From a virus, in the IMG/VR virus record IMGVR_UViG_3300024520_000072, positions 1-61,647 of that record: 61,647 bases of DNA; one strand, given 5' to 3'. Both the position numbers and the translations under genes were made by a program. Every line of letters begins with the position of its first letter. The stretch's first letter is position 1. Positions 7,002 to 13,858 of this stretch are shown here, one piece after another. The notes under the pieces are model-generated. The model ran no database searches. It was given only the letters and a program-made list of their open reading frames with translations, and was not told where the DNA came from.

Positions 7002-7382
7002 CTATCGCTCTCTCGCAGCGTTCAGCCGGACGACCGTCTCGGTGATCTTCCGGAAGTCCTCGATCGCCTCAGCCGTCCCGACGTTCCCGCACGCCTTCCA
7101 GAGGAGCCTGATCGCGCCGTAGGCGTCGGACGACGTGGCGTCGTACCGGAGCGCCTCGCCCTGCTCCTGGAGGTAGGAGCGGGCCTTGTCGCGCGCCACG
7201 ATCACGGCGTTCGAGAGCCCGGCTCCCTTGGCCGGCCGGCGCTCCGTGGTCCCGCCGTCCTCGCAGCCCGGGTGGACGCCCTTCTCGCCCTTCTTCCACA
7301 TGATCGGGGAGCCCTCCTCGATCTCCTCGCCGCAGACCAGACAGACAGAGTCGTATTTCGCCGTGATTCTCTTCCAGTTCAT
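7002..7382 (-). CDS. Zinc-finger hypothetical protein
   Basis: A 126-residue protein starting MNWKRITAKYDSVCLVCGEE. The N-terminal 45 residues form a Cys-x-x-Cys and His-x-x-Cys site (CLVCGEEI, then VHPGCED), as in PARP-like zinc fingers often seen in small phage proteins. The remainder is helical. The start has GAGGAGACGACG upstream and a promoter element lies at 7410-7446. It probably binds nucleic acid. Confidence 0.8.
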   Translation of the reverse strand: MNWKRITAKYDSVCLVCGEEIEEGSPIMWKKGEKGVHPGCEDGGTTERRPAKGAGLSNAVIVARDKARSYLQEQGEALRYDATSSDAYGAIRLLWKACGNVGTAEAIEDFRKITETVVRLNAARER

Positions 7383-7409
7383 CGTCGTCTCCTCGTGGGT
7401 GAGTTCCAC

Positions 7410-7446
7410 TCTACGTCCGGAGGGGTCGCGGTGTTGAGACTTTTCT
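7410..7446 (-). promoter_or_regulatory. Recurrent early-type promoter element, copy 4
   Basis: The minus strand reads TAGAAAAGTCTCAAC, 17 bases, then CGTAGA. It matches the AAAAGTCTCAAG half of the family well and its -10 less well. It sits 30-65 bases upstream of the zinc-finger gene. Confidence 0.5.
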
Positions 7447-7619
7447 AGGGATTTCTTACGCTCCACCCAGGGCCCGGTCCGCCCTCGTGTAGAGTGGCGG
7501 TCGGGCAGGTCGCCCACGGGAGGCCGAGCAACCCCTCCCGGAGAAGGTCGCCACGCGATCGGGTGGGCCGGGTTCCACCTCATTTCGACACAAAGGTCGG
7601 CCCGTGACCACCCCCACCC

Positions 7620-7880
7620 ATGACTGAAGCGAGCAGGAAGCGGCGGAGCCTCGCCCAATTCGTGAACGGCCTTCGGCGGCGCCCGGCAGAGCCCGCCGGG
7701 ATTCTTGAGATGGTCTCGTCCGATATCCGTCTCCCGGATCCGTGCCCTGGGTGCGGACACCCGATCGTGTGGGGCGAGATATCCCGGGTCGTCGGGCCTG
7801 GGCCCGCAATTCACAATCGATGCCCGACCGTAAGAAGCGGACGCCGACTGGAATCCCCCTGGAGTGGACCCGTCCGCTGA
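7620..7880 (+). CDS. Possible small zinc-finger protein
   Basis: A plus-strand frame of 86 codons starting MTEASRKRRSLAQFV. It contains CPGCGHPIVWGEIS and HNRC, the same Cys-x-x-Cys and His-x-x-Cys layout as the neighbouring zinc-finger gene on the other strand. The end is Arg, Ser and Pro-rich, and no good ribosome site precedes the ATG, so it may be a remnant or a chance frame. The 170 bases upstream hold no other gene. Confidence 0.4.
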   Translation: MTEASRKRRSLAQFVNGLRRRPAEPAGILEMVSSDIRLPDPCPGCGHPIVWGEISRVVGPGPAIHNRCPTVRSGRRLESPWSGPVR

Positions 7881-8146
7881 GAACGAACTGGAGCGCTCCA
7901 GACCCAGCGGAACGAACAGAGACGCCCTGAGAGCCCCTCTCCAGCGCCCGGACCCCTCGAAGCTATGGCCGGAGGGGGCACCCTGAGAAGTCTCGACCTG
8001 GGCGAAATTGCCTATAGATTCCATGTAGTGGGTCGCGTGGGGCTGGAATCTGCGCGGACGGCGGAAGAGTCCGCCCCGGACGGAGACGGTACTTGCCGGC
8101 GCGTGAGGGCGGACAGATGCAGCGGGGACGGAACACGACGGCCGGG
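7881..8146. other. Non-coding stretch with palindrome and hairpin
   Basis: No convincing gene. A perfect 14-base palindrome (CTGGAGCGCTCCAG) lies at 7888-7901 and could be an operator. A hairpin with 6-base stems GGCGGA/TCCGCC lies at 8060-8075, just beyond the 3' end of the minus-strand gene at 8147, and could help end that transcript, although no T run follows. Confidence 0.4.
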
Positions 8147-8572
8147 TCACCTCTTCTGGCGGACGGGGTAGAGCGTCTCGAACTGATCGACCCGCTCGCG
8201 CCGTCCTTCCTCTGGCTCTTCCGGGGCGGCCTCGGGCTCGACATATCGAGGGATCTCGTAGCCCCTACAGAACGATCTCGTCAATTGATGGTCCTCCCAC
8301 GAGATCAGGCAGTCGTGGCAGGAGAGGTCGGGGGAGAACTTGTGGCCCAGGGAGGGGACGACGATGACGGTCGCCCGAACGTATCGCCCACTCACCTCGG
8401 ACCCGAACTCCATCTCGTCGCCCGTGGTCACGACGTCGGCCAGCGCTTCCGCGCCAGCACACTCCGACGGCGTCACAGACGAGAGCCAGGGCTTGCCGAA
8501 GGAGTCGTTCGGAGAGGTGTCGTAGCCGGCCAGATGCTGGTAGTAGCTTCTGCGCCATCCAGCTCGTCTCAT
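8147..8572 (-). CDS. Hypothetical protein
   Basis: A 141-residue protein starting MRRAGWRRSYYQHLAGYD. Toward the middle, GHKFSPDLSCHDCLISWEDH supplies His and Cys residues that could hold a metal. The C-terminus is acidic and then basic. No strong ribosome site precedes the ATG, and an upstream GTG in frame is less likely. It is flanked by non-coding DNA on both sides and seems to be a single-gene unit. Confidence 0.6.
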   Translation of the reverse strand: MRRAGWRRSYYQHLAGYDTSPNDSFGKPWLSSVTPSECAGAEALADVVTTGDEMEFGSEVSGRYVRATVIVVPSLGHKFSPDLSCHDCLISWEDHQLTRSFCRGYEIPRYVEPEAAPEEPEEGRRERVDQFETLYPVRQKR

Positions 8573-9062
8573 TGATTCACGGACATGAGGGGGGGGTCCT
8601 TCGATGTCCCCGGACGGCTCCACGGCCGGCGGGCGCACTACTCCATTAGGATGCCGCTACAGGGCTTCGACGCCAGCGGCGGAGGGTGGGAAACGGTCGT
8701 CCTGGGTCCGAGCGCTCGGCCGTCGGCTCCGACCAGAACGTCCCACTCGTGTTCTCTCTCCGACGACGGCAGAGGTAACTCTAGGATGAACCCCCGGCCG
8801 TTCGGCTGTCAAGCTCGGCCTTGGGGGAATAGCGGAATCGGGTGATCCAGGATCGCGTCTCCTGAGATCGGCTGAGATCGGCTGAGATCGCCCAGAATCG
8901 GGGAATGACGGAATTTTGAGGCACCCCATCGTGGGCCGGCATGTCGACGCTATCTCGACCAGGCTCACTCGTTCATAGAAATGCGCCGAAATACTGCAAT
9001 AGCCCAGGGCCCCTCAAGCTCTGCGCCGGCCGCGCCGAGGAGGCCAGGGAGGAGGCGAGACG
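8573..9062. other. Poorly coding region with tandem repeats, origin or control region candidate
   Basis: About 490 bases between divergent genes. Frames on both strands give products rich in Arg, Ser, Pro and Gly with no sensible starts. At 8861-8890 the 10-base unit CTGAGATCG(G) occurs three times in tandem, followed by a comparatively AT-rich stretch (8901-9000). This is the longest gene-poor part of the genome. It may hold the replication origin or the promoters for both flanking genes, but neither is shown directly. Confidence 0.45.
8861..8890. repeat. Three tandem 10-base repeats
   Basis: Three consecutive copies of a 10-base unit, (C/G)CTGAGATCG, differing only at the first base. Short spaced repeats like these can be binding sites for an initiator or repressor. 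They lie in the largest non-coding region. Confidence 0.7.
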
Positions 9063-9299
9063 ATGGGATTGAAGCCGGCGGACATCCTGGAGCGCGCCCG
9101 AGCGCTGGACGCCGAGGGCTATGACGAGATCCCGCTCCACCTGCTACTCGGGGCGGCCTGGACTCATGACCCGGGCGCGCTGGAGCCCCTGAGGCCGCTC
9201 CTGAAGGACTATCTCATCCGGTGGACCGAGACCCCGGGCTTCCTGGAGATCGTCGACGCGGACACGGTAGAGCGCCGCAGGATCCCCAGAGACGGGTGA
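9063..9299 (+). CDS. Small hypothetical protein on the plus strand
   Basis: A 78-residue protein starting MGLKPADILERARALDAEG with a strong ribosome site (GGAGGAGG) upstream. It looks helical in the first half and contains PLLKDYLIRWTETPGFLEIV. It is an isolated plus-strand gene between minus-strand blocks and is followed at once by a hairpin. The function is unknown. Confidence 0.75.
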   Translation: MGLKPADILERARALDAEGYDEIPLHLLLGAAWTHDPGALEPLRPLLKDYLIRWTETPGFLEIVDADTVERRRIPRDG

Positions 9300-9349
9300 G
9301 CCCGGACTGGGTCGGGGCGTCGGCTGACACCCACGTTCAGTCCGGGCTC
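9298..9349. terminator. Hairpin between convergent genes
   Basis: GAGCCCGGACTG at 9298-9309 pairs perfectly with CAGTCCGGGCTC at 9338-9349 around a 28-base loop. It lies between the 3' ends of the plus-strand gene (9299) and the minus-strand gene (9404), where a bidirectional terminator is expected. There is no T run, so a structural or regulatory role is an alternative. Confidence 0.5.
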
Positions 9350-9403
9350 TCGGCACGGGGAGCACGCCGCCAAGCATGAAAGCCGCGCCGAACGCGCACA
9401 AGC

Positions 9404-9775
9404 CTACCCCATCTCCCCGGGATTGCGCCCCATCTCCCCGGTCGTGAGCCGTTCGACCTCTACGGCCAGGTCCACGGGGAGGCCCTTCGCGGCGTCGCGG
9501 AGGATGTAGGCGCGCAACGAGCCGTCGTAGACGGCCTGGACGAGGAGCGCGAGGTTCTCCGGATTGCGCCCGACGCGGCGCCAGAGGTTCGCCAGTCCGA
9601 CCCCGGTGATCTTCAGGAGCTGGAGTAGGGTCGCGACTCCCTCCGCGTCGGCCCCGCTGCTCTCGCAGTCCGTCAAGACGTCGATACAGTTCGCCGCCAG
9701 GTCGTCGTCGTCGATGACCGACGAGAACAGCTCCCCCCTGGCGACCATGGCGCGGTCGTAGCCGAGTCGGCTCAT
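9404..9775 (-). CDS. Hypothetical protein
   Basis: A 123-residue mostly helical protein beginning MSRLGYDRAMVARGELFSS, with a run of four Asp at residues 22-25. The ATG overlaps the stop of the upstream gene. It is the last gene of the minus-strand replication cluster and is followed by a hairpin. No family is recognised. Confidence 0.75.
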   Translation of the reverse strand: MSRLGYDRAMVARGELFSSVIDDDDLAANCIDVLTDCESSGADAEGVATLLQLLKITGVGLANLWRRVGRNPENLALLVQAVYDGSLRAYILRDAAKGLPVDLAVEVERLTTGEMGRNPGEMG

Positions 9776-10125
9776 TCCAGGCCGGCCCCGTCGTCCCAGT
9801 CCTTCGGGAGCCCGAGCGAGAGCTGGCCGTCGGTGTCGATGTGCATGTCCAGCTCGATCTTCTCGCGCGGCGTCCGGACCCTAGAACCCAAAGTCGCCGA
9901 GAAACGCCCTTGCTTCGCCTTCTTGATCTGGAGCGTCGGGCTCCAGCTCCCCTGGGCCGCCGAGGTCTGGACTCCCGCGTTCAGCTCCGGCAGGACCTCG
10001 ATCAGGTCCCTCTCCAGGATCGCCATCACGGCGGAGACGATCTTCTTCTGGCCCGCCGGTAGCTCCTTCCTGAGCTGGGCGAGATCCTTCGGTCCCTCTG
10101 CTGGTCTGATCGGTGCGACGCTCAT
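9772..10125 (-). CDS. Hypothetical protein of the replication cluster
   Basis: A 117-residue protein starting MSVAPIRPAEGPKDLAQLRK after GAAGGAGAACCAC. The N-terminal half is helical (KKIVSAVMAILERDLIEVLPEL). The C-terminal half looks beta-rich with an acidic end (GLPKDWDDGAGLE). Lying between RusA and a small gene, it may be a DNA-binding accessory, but no motif proves it. The resolvase frame upstream runs on through most of this gene in another frame. Confidence 0.75.
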   Translation of the reverse strand: MSVAPIRPAEGPKDLAQLRKELPAGQKKIVSAVMAILERDLIEVLPELNAGVQTSAAQGSWSPTLQIKKAKQGRFSATLGSRVRTPREKIELDMHIDTDGQLSLGLPKDWDDGAGLE

Positions 10126-10744
10126 GTGGTTCTCCTTCTCGCGAGGGTGCCCAGTCGATCCCACTGATCGACGACAGAGTCCCCTCGAACATCGTGACGA
10201 ACGGCGGCGTCGCGAGCGGCCGGACGAGGATCTCCATCCTGGGCGACTCGTCCTGGGCCCCGCGGACGGTCTCCACCACGGCGCGGGCCACCTGGGAGTC
10301 GTCGTGCCAGAGGATCCCGGTCGCGACGTCACAGATGGGCTTTCCGAGGTTGTCCCAGTCCCCGGAGCGGATCGAGGTCGACCAGTCCCGAGGCCGAGGC
10401 TCCCGCTTGCGGTGATGGCTCTTCGCCAGCTCGTGGATGCAGAGGATCCAGATCTCGACGGGCTCGCCCTTCGGCACGATCGGCTCGCCGCCCCATGAGG
10501 AGTTCCTGGACTCCAGGAGCGCGATCTCGGCGTGGGCTCGCCACTTCTTCATCTGCGGGTCCGGGTCGGCGTAGACGTGGGGCCGGAAGAGGGTCCTGAG
10601 CGCGTTGATGGTCTTCGCGGCGTGAGCCCTGGCGAGCAGGACCGGAGCCTTCGCGGTCGGCATAAGGCCCATCCGAGGACGAGCGCCGGGGGGCGGGTCT
10701 CCATCGATCCGGGCGTAGAGGTATCTCGGAGGCGGCGTCTCCAT
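9881..10744 (-). CDS. rusA: RusA-like Holliday junction resolvase
   Basis: RusA-type endonucleases cut four-way DNA junctions using a cluster of acidic residues. Here the core is at residues 129-149: GDWDNLGKPICDV with D129, D131 and D139, then LWHDDSQV with D148 and D149. A preceding basic stretch (SHHRKREPRPRDW) should contact DNA. The start is the ATG at 10744 (METPPPRY). The family is usually about 120-140 residues, and the sensible part here ends near residue 200. The frame stays open for a further 81 codons through the next gene, and that tail is Arg/Gly/Pro-rich. Either the protein has an overprinted tail or a stop was lost or mis-sequenced near 10123. Confidence 0.8.
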   Translation of the reverse strand: METPPPRYLYARIDGDPPPGARPRMGLMPTAKAPVLLARAHAAKTINALRTLFRPHVYADPDPQMKKWRAHAEIALLESRNSSWGGEPIVPKGEPVEIWILCIHELAKSHHRKREPRPRDWSTSIRSGDWDNLGKPICDVATGILWHDDSQVARAVVETVRGAQDESPRMEILVRPLATPPFVTMFEGTLSSISGIDWAPSREGEPHERRTDQTSRGTEGSRPAQEGATGGPEEDRLRRDGDPGEGPDRGPAGAERGSPDLGGPGELEPDAPDQEGEARAFLGDFGF

Positions 10745-10750
10745 CGGGGT

Positions 10751-10780
10751 AGAATGGACCCTCTCGGCGGGCGGCGTCAA
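10751..10780 (-). promoter_or_regulatory. Possible promoter of the resolvase gene
   Basis: The minus strand has TTGACG, then 18 bases, then CATTCT, just before the resolvase ATG at 10744. The -35 is good and the -10 is weak. It would start transcription at or very near the start codon, so a short or absent leader is implied. This makes the call tentative. Confidence 0.35.
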
Positions 10781-10781
10781 G

Positions 10782-12560
10782 CTAGAACTCGATCTCGTCC
10801 TGAGTCGATGGGGTGTCGGCCACGGAGTCCTGAGCCCTGGCGGCCGGCGTCCCGTCATAGATCCGGACGAGACGGCCCATCTCGTGGTCCAGGAGGAAGT
10901 CGCCCCACTCGCCGGTCCGGCCCCACCAGTTCTTCGTGAGGCGGATCTTCTTGATCGTCTCGTTGTCCGCGTCCTTCGTCATGGAGAGCGCCATGTCGCA
11001 GCGATGATCGAGGAAGCGGCCCTTCGCCCGGCCCTCCTTGTTCAGCTCCGAGAGCAGGAGGAACGCGAGATGGCCGTGAGAGAGCTTGCGGGTCCCGACG
11101 ACCCACTTCGTCACATGGCGGAGCGCGCTCATCCCGAAGGTATCGCCGCCCTTCCCGTCGTCCATGGCGTCGACGAAGCTCGACAGGGAGTCGAAGACGA
11201 CCAGGGTCGGCCGCGCCGTGACCGTCTCGGCGAGCATCGCCACGACGTCCTCGATCGTGACGCCGATCCCGACGTCGAGGTGGTGCCAGGTGTCCGGCAG
11301 GCGGACCCTCTTGGCCAGGCTGATCGCCTCGGTCCTCGTGCGCTGATCGCGCCAGAGGTTCTCGGGGATGTTGGCGGAGGCCACGGCGCGAGCGGCCCGG
11401 TCCCGGATCAGGTCCTCGTGCATCTCGGCGGAGAGGTAGAAGGCATCCCAGCCGGCCAGGGCGGCGTCGATCGCCGTGGAGATCGCGACGAAACTCTTCC
11501 CGGTCGAGGGCTCCCCGGAGATCGCGACGCACCCCCTCCAGTTCAGGTAGAACGGCGCCAGCGCGACCCCTGTCTTGTAGAGGGGCTGCCGCTCGTCGAT
11601 CTCCTGAGCGCGGGCCTCAGGGTCGTCTGAGACGAACGTCAGCGTCTGCTCTGGCCGCTCCAGCGCTCTCCGGAGCTGGTGACGCTTGAAGCGCTGCGGG
11701 TCGATCTCCAGGAGGTTCTCGGGCTCGGGCCAGACCTGGATGAGCTGGTCGACGGTCTTCCCGGCGGCCAGATGGTCCGCGGCGTCCTTCCCCTCGGCGG
11801 CCTCGACGATCGTGATCGAGGAGCCCTCTGGCAGGACGGCCGAGATGGAGTCGAACGTCGCGCGGGCGTGGGCTCGGCCTGGCTCGTCGCGGTCCTGGAT
11901 GACCCGGATCTCGCAGCGGTCGGCGTGGAGGAATGCGCGAGACAGCTCGTCCCGCCACTTCCCGGCGCCGCCCGTGTTACACGTCGCGACGCACCCGGCC
12001 GCGCGCAAGGCGTCCACGTCCTTCTCTCCCTCGCAGACGATCACGGAGTCCCCGGCCTGGAGAGCTGGGATCAGCTCCGGGATCTGGTAGAGGGTCGGGG
12101 TCGCGCCCTTCATGTTCCAGAGCCAGCCCCCCTTCCCGTCCGGGCGCCGCTGGCGGAAGGACTTCGGCTCGGTCCGGCAGACCTCGTATAGGAGAGCCCC
12201 GTTCAGGTCGAGGTAGCGATAGGTCGCGACGACCTTCGCGCGTTCCGTGTCGCCGATCTGGCGGATCTCGGCCGGCTTCTTCCGGGCCGCCGATCTGGCC
12301 TCGTGGGGCTTCCAGTCGTCGTTCGGGTCGCCCGGGGCGTGGGTCTCGCCGCAGGGGCACTCCCCGCGCGCCTTATGGCTCCAGGTCTGCGAGCCGTCGT
12401 GATACTTGCAGCGGGTCCCCTCGCCGAGACGAGAGCAGTGGAACCAGTCGCCGTCCGAGGAGAAGCCGATGCACCGGGTCCCCTGGCCGCGCTGCATCCC
12501 CTGGTGTCCGCCGCACGCCGCGCACGGCTCGCTCTGGGTGTAGCGGCGGATCGCCCTCAT
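10782..12560 (-). CDS. Primase-helicase (TOPRIM plus RecA-fold ATPase)
   Basis: A 592-residue replication protein of the general T7 gp4 layout. The N-terminal 70 residues carry Cys clusters (C13, C16, C30, C42, C51, C68, C70) as a zinc-binding primase domain. A TOPRIM domain follows, with CEGEKD (E177) and the D-x-D of QDRDEPG (D223, D225). A RecA-like helicase/ATPase comes next, with Walker A GEPSTGKS at 349-356 and Walker B TLVVFDS about 90 residues later. It ends DEIEF, an acidic tip with a terminal Phe like those of SSB proteins. It lies next to the resolvase in the minus-strand replication cluster. Confidence 0.88.
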   Translation of the reverse strand: MRAIRRYTQSEPCAACGGHQGMQRGQGTRCIGFSSDGDWFHCSRLGEGTRCKYHDGSQTWSHKARGECPCGETHAPGDPNDDWKPHEARSAARKKPAEIRQIGDTERAKVVATYRYLDLNGALLYEVCRTEPKSFRQRRPDGKGGWLWNMKGATPTLYQIPELIPALQAGDSVIVCEGEKDVDALRAAGCVATCNTGGAGKWRDELSRAFLHADRCEIRVIQDRDEPGRAHARATFDSISAVLPEGSSITIVEAAEGKDAADHLAAGKTVDQLIQVWPEPENLLEIDPQRFKRHQLRRALERPEQTLTFVSDDPEARAQEIDERQPLYKTGVALAPFYLNWRGCVAISGEPSTGKSFVAISTAIDAALAGWDAFYLSAEMHEDLIRDRAARAVASANIPENLWRDQRTRTEAISLAKRVRLPDTWHHLDVGIGVTIEDVVAMLAETVTARPTLVVFDSLSSFVDAMDDGKGGDTFGMSALRHVTKWVVGTRKLSHGHLAFLLLSELNKEGRAKGRFLDHRCDMALSMTKDADNETIKKIRLTKNWWGRTGEWGDFLLDHEMGRLVRIYDGTPAARAQDSVADTPSTQDEIEF

Positions 12561-12561
12561 C

Positions 12562-12759
12562 TTAAGACCCGGAGGCGGATCGGAGTCTGCGGAGTTCCGC
12601 TTCGAGGTCTGAGACTTTGGCGCGTAGATCAGCCAGCTCGTGGGCTGTGACGCTCCCGCAAAATGCCCCGGGCTCCCCGTGTGGTTCGTGCAGCGTCTCG
12701 TTCATCACGAATGGCTCATCCAGCGGCTTATATCGCCCGCAGCAGCATTGCTCAGGCAT
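12562..12759 (-). CDS. Small Cys-rich, coiled-coil protein
   Basis: A 65-residue protein starting MPEQCCCGRYKPLDEPFV. It has three consecutive Cys near the start and one more at residue 34, then a short leucine-repeat coiled coil (ELADLRAKVSDLEAELRRLR) at the C-terminus. I took the ATG at 12759, preceded by GGTGG. A GTG at 12768 adjoining the upstream stop is an alternative. It may be a small DNA-bound dimer, but that is inference. Confidence 0.65.
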   Translation of the reverse strand: MPEQCCCGRYKPLDEPFVMNETLHEPHGEPGAFCGSVTAHELADLRAKVSDLEAELRRLRSASGS

Positions 12760-12768
12760 TCCACCCAC

Positions 12769-13236
12769 TCACCTCTCACCGGAGGCCTGCAAGCGGATTA
12801 CCTGCCCACCCTCCGGCCGTATCAACTTGCCGCCCTCATCGGAGGAGGCCACGACGATCGCGGTCGCCCTGGCCTTCCGGTCGTAGAGGAGGGCCCACTC
12901 TCTCGGCTGTCTCAGCGCGGCGGCGGCCTCATCGTTGCCTCGCGCTGCTATCCGAGCCAGCCGCCCGCGTTCGACGGTCCGGATCCGGTTCTGGATCGTC
13001 TTGACCCAGCCCATCTTCTTCCCGCCCTCTCCTCCCCACCACTCCAGGACCTCCTCGATGTATTGGTCGAGCGTGGTGAAGCTCTCGAAGGCTCCTCGCG
13101 AGACCCAGGGGATGGTCTTCTCCGCCCAGCCGTGGATCTGGCGGATCTCCGGAGGGGAGAGGGTCTCGGGGGCGAAGGTTCTGCCGCGTGGCTTCGCGGC
13201 GGCGTCGTCGAATAGGTCCCCGGTCTTGTCGGGCAT
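12769..13236 (-). CDS. Hypothetical protein, first gene of the minus-strand replication operon
   Basis: A 155-residue protein starting MPDKTGDLFDDAAAKPRGR. Its leader (GAGGACGCCGCCACGAC before the ATG) is repeated in inverted orientation before the HNH gene on the other strand. The central part (YIEEVLEWWGGEGGKKMGWVK) and the basic helix after it would suit a DNA- or RNA-associated protein. It is the promoter-proximal gene of the block that encodes the primase-helicase. No family is recognised. Confidence 0.75.
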   Translation of the reverse strand: MPDKTGDLFDDAAAKPRGRTFAPETLSPPEIRQIHGWAEKTIPWVSRGAFESFTTLDQYIEEVLEWWGGEGGKKMGWVKTIQNRIRTVERGRLARIAARGNDEAAAALRQPREWALLYDRKARATAIVVASSDEGGKLIRPEGGQVIRLQASGER

Positions 13237-13295
13237 GTCGTGGCGGCGTCCTCTCTGCGGCGAGCTATTCCCGGCCCGCCGACCTGCTCCTTCGT

Positions 13296-13330
13296 GATAC
13301 CACAGACGGGCGACGGCGTGGGAGTTTTTT
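13296..13330 (-). promoter_or_regulatory. Leftward promoter, relative of the recurrent element
   Basis: The minus strand reads AAGAAAAAACTCCCA, 17 bases, then GGTATC. This is the same geometry as the recurrent early element, ahead of the replication block that begins at 13236. Its -35 lies only 7 bases from that of the rightward promoter. Confidence 0.5.
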
Positions 13331-13331
13331 C

Positions 13332-13360
13332 TTGACCCACGGCGACTATTCGTGCAGGAT
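13332..13360 (+). promoter_or_regulatory. Rightward promoter of the recombination block
   Basis: TTGACC at 13332-13337 and, after 17 bases, CAGGAT. The -35 is a near-consensus sigma-70 box and the -10 is weak. It lies back-to-back with the leftward promoter in the only intergenic space between the two blocks. Confidence 0.45.
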
Positions 13361-13390
13361 CACCTTCAACCACGAGGACGCCGCCACGAC

Positions 13391-13858
13391 ATGCTCGACT
13401 CGCGACAGCTAGGCCCTGCGCCCTTTCCGAGGCCGCCCACGAAGCTCTGCCGGGCGTGCAACGTCGAGAAGGACGAGTCCGAGTTCTATAGGAGAGTCGC
13501 GTCCAGGGACGGCCTCCAGTCCAGTTGCAAGCCCTGCGAGCGGGCCCGGCGTGTCATGTTCAACACAAGGTCCCCGGGCGTCCAGGCGGAGAGGCAGAGG
13601 GCCTACTACTGGAAGAACCACGAGGAAGTGAAGCGCCGGATGAGGGCCTACCATCGGTCCGACCCGCTGAGATACTCGGCCCACGGCGCCGTCAGCCGTG
13701 CCATCAAAACGGGGCTACTCACCAGACGGTCGTGCGAGATCTGCGGATCCCCGCGGACCGATGCCCATCACGACAGCTATGCACAAGAGGACTGGCTTGT
13801 CGTCCGCTGGCTCTGCCGGAGCCATCACATCGCCCACCACAGAAAGGGAAACCAATAA
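13391..13858 (+). CDS. HNH endonuclease-like zinc protein
   Basis: A 155-residue protein (168 if the GTG at 13352 were used; the ATG has the shared leader and is preferred). The N-terminal part has CRACNVEKDESEFY and a second pair SCKPC, the zinc-knuckle pattern of small phage HNH proteins. The C-terminal part has CEICGSPRTDAHHDSY and WLCRSHHIAHH, an HNH-type nuclease core. It is the first gene of the rightward recombination operon and overlaps the exonuclease start by one base. It may be a free-standing homing endonuclease or a recombination or packaging nuclease. Confidence 0.8.
   Translation: MLDSRQLGPAPFPRPPTKLCRACNVEKDESEFYRRVASRDGLQSSCKPCERARRVMFNTRSPGVQAERQRAYYWKNHEEVKRRMRAYHRSDPLRYSAHGAVSRAIKTGLLTRRSCEICGSPRTDAHHDSYAQEDWLVVRWLCRSHHIAHHRKGNQ

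Larger units (their letters stand above)
13228..13399. repeat. Inverted leader repeat flanking the divergent promoters
   Basis: The 26 bases at 13374-13399 (ribosome site and first codons of the HNH gene) recur as their reverse complement at 13228-13253 (leader and first codons of the minus-strand gene) with one mismatch. The two copies face outward around the promoter region. They may be bound by one regulator, or may form matching mRNA leaders that impose common translational control. Confidence 0.75.

Noticed and set aside
7456-7809. Minus-strand frame of 117 codons upstream of the zinc-finger gene
   Set aside because: The composition is Arg/Gly/Pro-dominated and the frame lies opposite a promoter-like region.
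8060-8075. Hairpin as a definite intrinsic terminator
   Set aside because: A six-base stem without a T run is common by chance in GC-rich DNA.
8585-8968. Frames on both strands in the gene-poor region
   Set aside because: Both products are low in hydrophobic residues and rich in Ser, Arg, Pro and Gly, as expected from non-coding GC-rich DNA.
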